This document shows positions 5,772 through 6,994 of a stretch of DNA of 6,994 nucleotides, piece by piece. Both the position numbers and the translations under genes were made by a program. The stretch lies in the NCBI GenBank assembly GCA_937858255.1, contig CALLZQ010000031.1, positions 1-6,994 on the forward strand. The letters run 5' to 3'. The stretch is from an uncultured Tabrizicola sp. GTDB lineage: Bacteria > Pseudomonadota > Alphaproteobacteria > Rhodobacterales > Rhodobacteraceae. The notes under the pieces are model-generated. The model searched no databases, had not been told where the DNA came from, and was given only the letters and a program-made list of their open reading frames with translations. The first letter of the stretch is position 1; each line of letters starts with the position of its first letter.

Positions 5772-6723
5772 ACCTTGTCTCCTGCTGCCGGCGGATCGTC
5801 TCGCGCCAGAGGGTATAAAGCCCTGCCCCGCAGATGAGCGCAATCCCCGCCCAGGCGGTTCGGTCGGGCCAGGTGCCAAAGATCATCACGCCCCAAAAGA
5901 TTGCCATCGGCATCCCGGCATATTCAAATGGCGCAATCAGCCCGGCCTCGCACAGGCGATAGGCCTGACTGACCATCAACCCGCCGACCGCAACCGCCAG
6001 CCCCGTGGCGGCAAAGGCCGGCAGATCGGCCACCGACGGCCAAATCCACGGACGCAGCAGAAAGGCCAGCGAGGCATTGTCCGAGCCGGCAAAGCGCCCG
6101 TCACCGACGACAAGACCCATCGTCACACTGACCAGCACAAAGCCACATTGCACATAGAACGACAGGGTGATCGCGCTCTCGGTGTCGCGCATCCGGCGGG
6201 TCATCATATGGCTGGAGGCATAGCAAAAGGCCGAGATCAGGACCAGCACAGCGGCGGGCTGGATCACCCCGACCCCCGGCCGCAACATGATCAGGACACC
6301 GACCATCCCAACCGCCACAGCGGCCCAACGGCGCGGGCCGACCTTTTCGGCCAAGAGGACCACCGAGAGCAAGGTGACGATCAGCGGCGAGATATAGGCA
6401 ACCGCGACGGCATCGGCGAGCGGCAGCGCCGCAAGGCCAAGGAAATAGGTCACATTCGACACCATCACGATTGTCACGCGGATCAGATGGTCGCGGGGCC
6501 GGCGCGTGCGGAAGAGCGCAAAGCTCTGCCCTGACAGCCGGATCAGTGCCGCAAGGAAGATCAGCCCGATACTGGCCCGGAACAGGATCACCTCATGCAG
6601 CGGATAGGCACCGGAAAGGAATTTGATCGCCACATCGTTGATGGACAGGATGACCGAACCGCCAAGGGCAAGCAGAATGCCGGTGAGGGTGGGACTTACG
6701 GGGGGCAGGGCTGGGGCCGTCAT
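5746..6723 (-). CDS. EamA/DMT-superfamily transporter
   Basis: The 325-residue inner-membrane protein has two tandem EamA domains and about ten predicted hydrophobic segments: roughly 12-36, 43-62, 81-99, 102-125, 132-148, 154-172, 184-206, 235-256, 262-283 and 288-306. The first domain ends with AYISPLIVTLLSVVLLAEKV...GMVGVLIMLRPG, the second with AGLIAPFEYAGMPMAIFWG and the GTWPD turn, both hallmarks of the drug/metabolite transporter superfamily. Such proteins export or import amino acids, nucleobases or other metabolites; the substrate cannot be read from sequence. The ATG at 6721-6723 lacks a strong ribosome binding site. The 3' end overlaps the HAD gene by 26 bases, so it is probably the first gene of the EamA-HAD-OCD-GFA transcript, with the YaiI-like gene 62 bases upstream possibly included. 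I see no clear promoter in that gap. Confidence 0.9.
   Translation of the reverse strand: MTAPALPPVSPTLTGILLALGGSVILSINDVAIKFLSGAYPLHEVILFRASIGLIFLAALIRLSGQSFALFRTRRPRDHLIRVTIVMVSNVTYFLGLAALPLADAVAVAYISPLIVTLLSVVLLAEKVGPRRWAAVAVGMVGVLIMLRPGVGVIQPAAVLVLISAFCYASSHMMTRRMRDTESAITLSFYVQCGFVLVSVTMGLVVGDGRFAGSDNASLAFLLRPWIWPSVADLPAFAATGLAVAVGGLMVSQAYRLCEAGLIAPFEYAGMPMAIFWGVMIFGTWPDRTAWAGIALICGAGLYTLWRETIRRQQETRFDTRSGRV
5778..5783 (-). promoter_or_regulatory. Ribosome binding site fixing the TTG start of the HAD gene
   Basis: AGGAGA on the minus strand lies six bases before TTG (5769-5771). It sits within the 3' end of the EamA transporter coding sequence and is the main reason for placing the HAD start at a non-ATG codon. 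Confidence 0.65.
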
Positions 6724-6785
6724 GCGGCCAGTGAAGCGCCCCCAGACGCAAGCATCTAGCCCATCCCCGACACAAACCGGCGTAT

Positions 6786-6994
6786 TCAGCCTTTCAGACG
6801 CCGAACCACCCGGTCAAGCACATCGAGAAAGCGCGACCGGTCCGCCTTGGAAAAGGCGCGGCCCCCACCCTGCCGGAAGGGGTCGGCACTGCGCAAATCC
6901 TGCATCAGGTCGCGTGTGGCCAAGGCCATGCCGATATTGGCGCCGGTCAGTTCCTCGCCATTATGTTTGATAACCGCCGCCCCCGCCGCGACGC
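6786..6994 (-). CDS. YaiI/YqxD (UPF0178, DUF188) family protein, 5' partial
   Basis: This is the C-terminal part, about 68 residues, of a gene whose start lies beyond the right edge. It reads [17 protein letters not shown], then [13 protein letters not shown], a GGG turn, and [14 protein letters not shown] before ending RRLKG. This matches the C-terminal pattern of UPF0178 proteins, whose members are about 150 residues: a strand plus NG/RGE, the xxNI...L..RD.M..LR helix, and the DR..F...LD helix. The family has a PIN-like fold and no firmly established function; nuclease activity is only an inference. The TGA stop is 62 bases upstream of the EamA start on the same strand. Confidence 0.82.
   Translation of the reverse strand, partial: VAAGAAVIKHNGEELTGANIGMALATRDLMQDLRSADPFRQGGGRAFSKADRSRFLDVLDRVVRRLKG

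Noticed and set aside
5772..5879. 36-codon N-terminal extension of the HAD protein
   Set aside because: It is Arg/Gly/Pro/Ser-rich, lies wholly within the transporter coding sequence, and the TTG at 5771 has a well-spaced ribosome binding site just before the first HAD strand.

Overview
The window looks like a chromosomal segment of a high-GC alphaproteobacterium, most likely of the Rhodobacteraceae/Paracoccus type. I base this on strong G/C third-position codon use, tight short-overlap gene packing, and protein sequences that read like those of that group. The assignment rests on pattern recognition, not a database search. No tRNA, rRNA, CRISPR array, insertion sequence or phage gene is visible.

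Layout. One plus-strand gene, a partial 3-hydroxyacyl-CoA dehydrogenase of the PaaH type, enters from the left and ends at 963. Everything else is on the minus strand. A PcaF/PaaJ-type 3-oxoadipyl-CoA thiolase (973-2178) converges on the dehydrogenase with only nine bases between the stop codons. The two enzymes catalyse consecutive steps, 3-hydroxyadipyl-CoA to 3-oxoadipyl-CoA to succinyl-CoA plus acetyl-CoA, so the left end belongs to aromatic (phenylacetate/beta-ketoadipate) catabolism. Upstream of the thiolase is a two-gene regulatory-looking unit: a small SRPBCC protein (3167-3568) whose stop overlaps the start of an ECF-type sigma factor with a cysteine-containing C-terminal extension (2328-3170). 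A 269-base gene-free stretch (3569-3837) then carries a perfect 14-bp inverted repeat covering the ribosome binding site of the SRPBCC gene. The right half is a compact minus-strand cluster: YaiI/YqxD-family protein (partial, 6786-6994), then EamA transporter (5746-6723), HAD hydrolase (5148-5771), ornithine-cyclodeaminase-like protein (4243-5151) and GFA-family zinc protein (3838-4239). The last four overlap or nearly touch and are probably one transcript; their shared job is not obvious.

Most notable points. (1) The 14-bp hairpin would bury the Shine-Dalgarno sequence of the SRPBCC-sigma unit, suggesting conditional translation. (2) An ECF sigma factor is translationally coupled to a possible ligand-binding SRPBCC protein, with no anti-sigma gene in view. 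(3) The first ~30 codons of the dehydrogenase frame do not look like a dehydrogenase; they resemble a LarA/DUF2088 protein, which suggests a chimeric join (assembly artefact or real recombination). (4) The ornithine-cyclodeaminase-like protein appears to lack residues needed for true cyclodeaminase chemistry. I see no clearly new multi-gene system; the hairpin-SRPBCC-sigma unit is the best candidate for undescribed biology.
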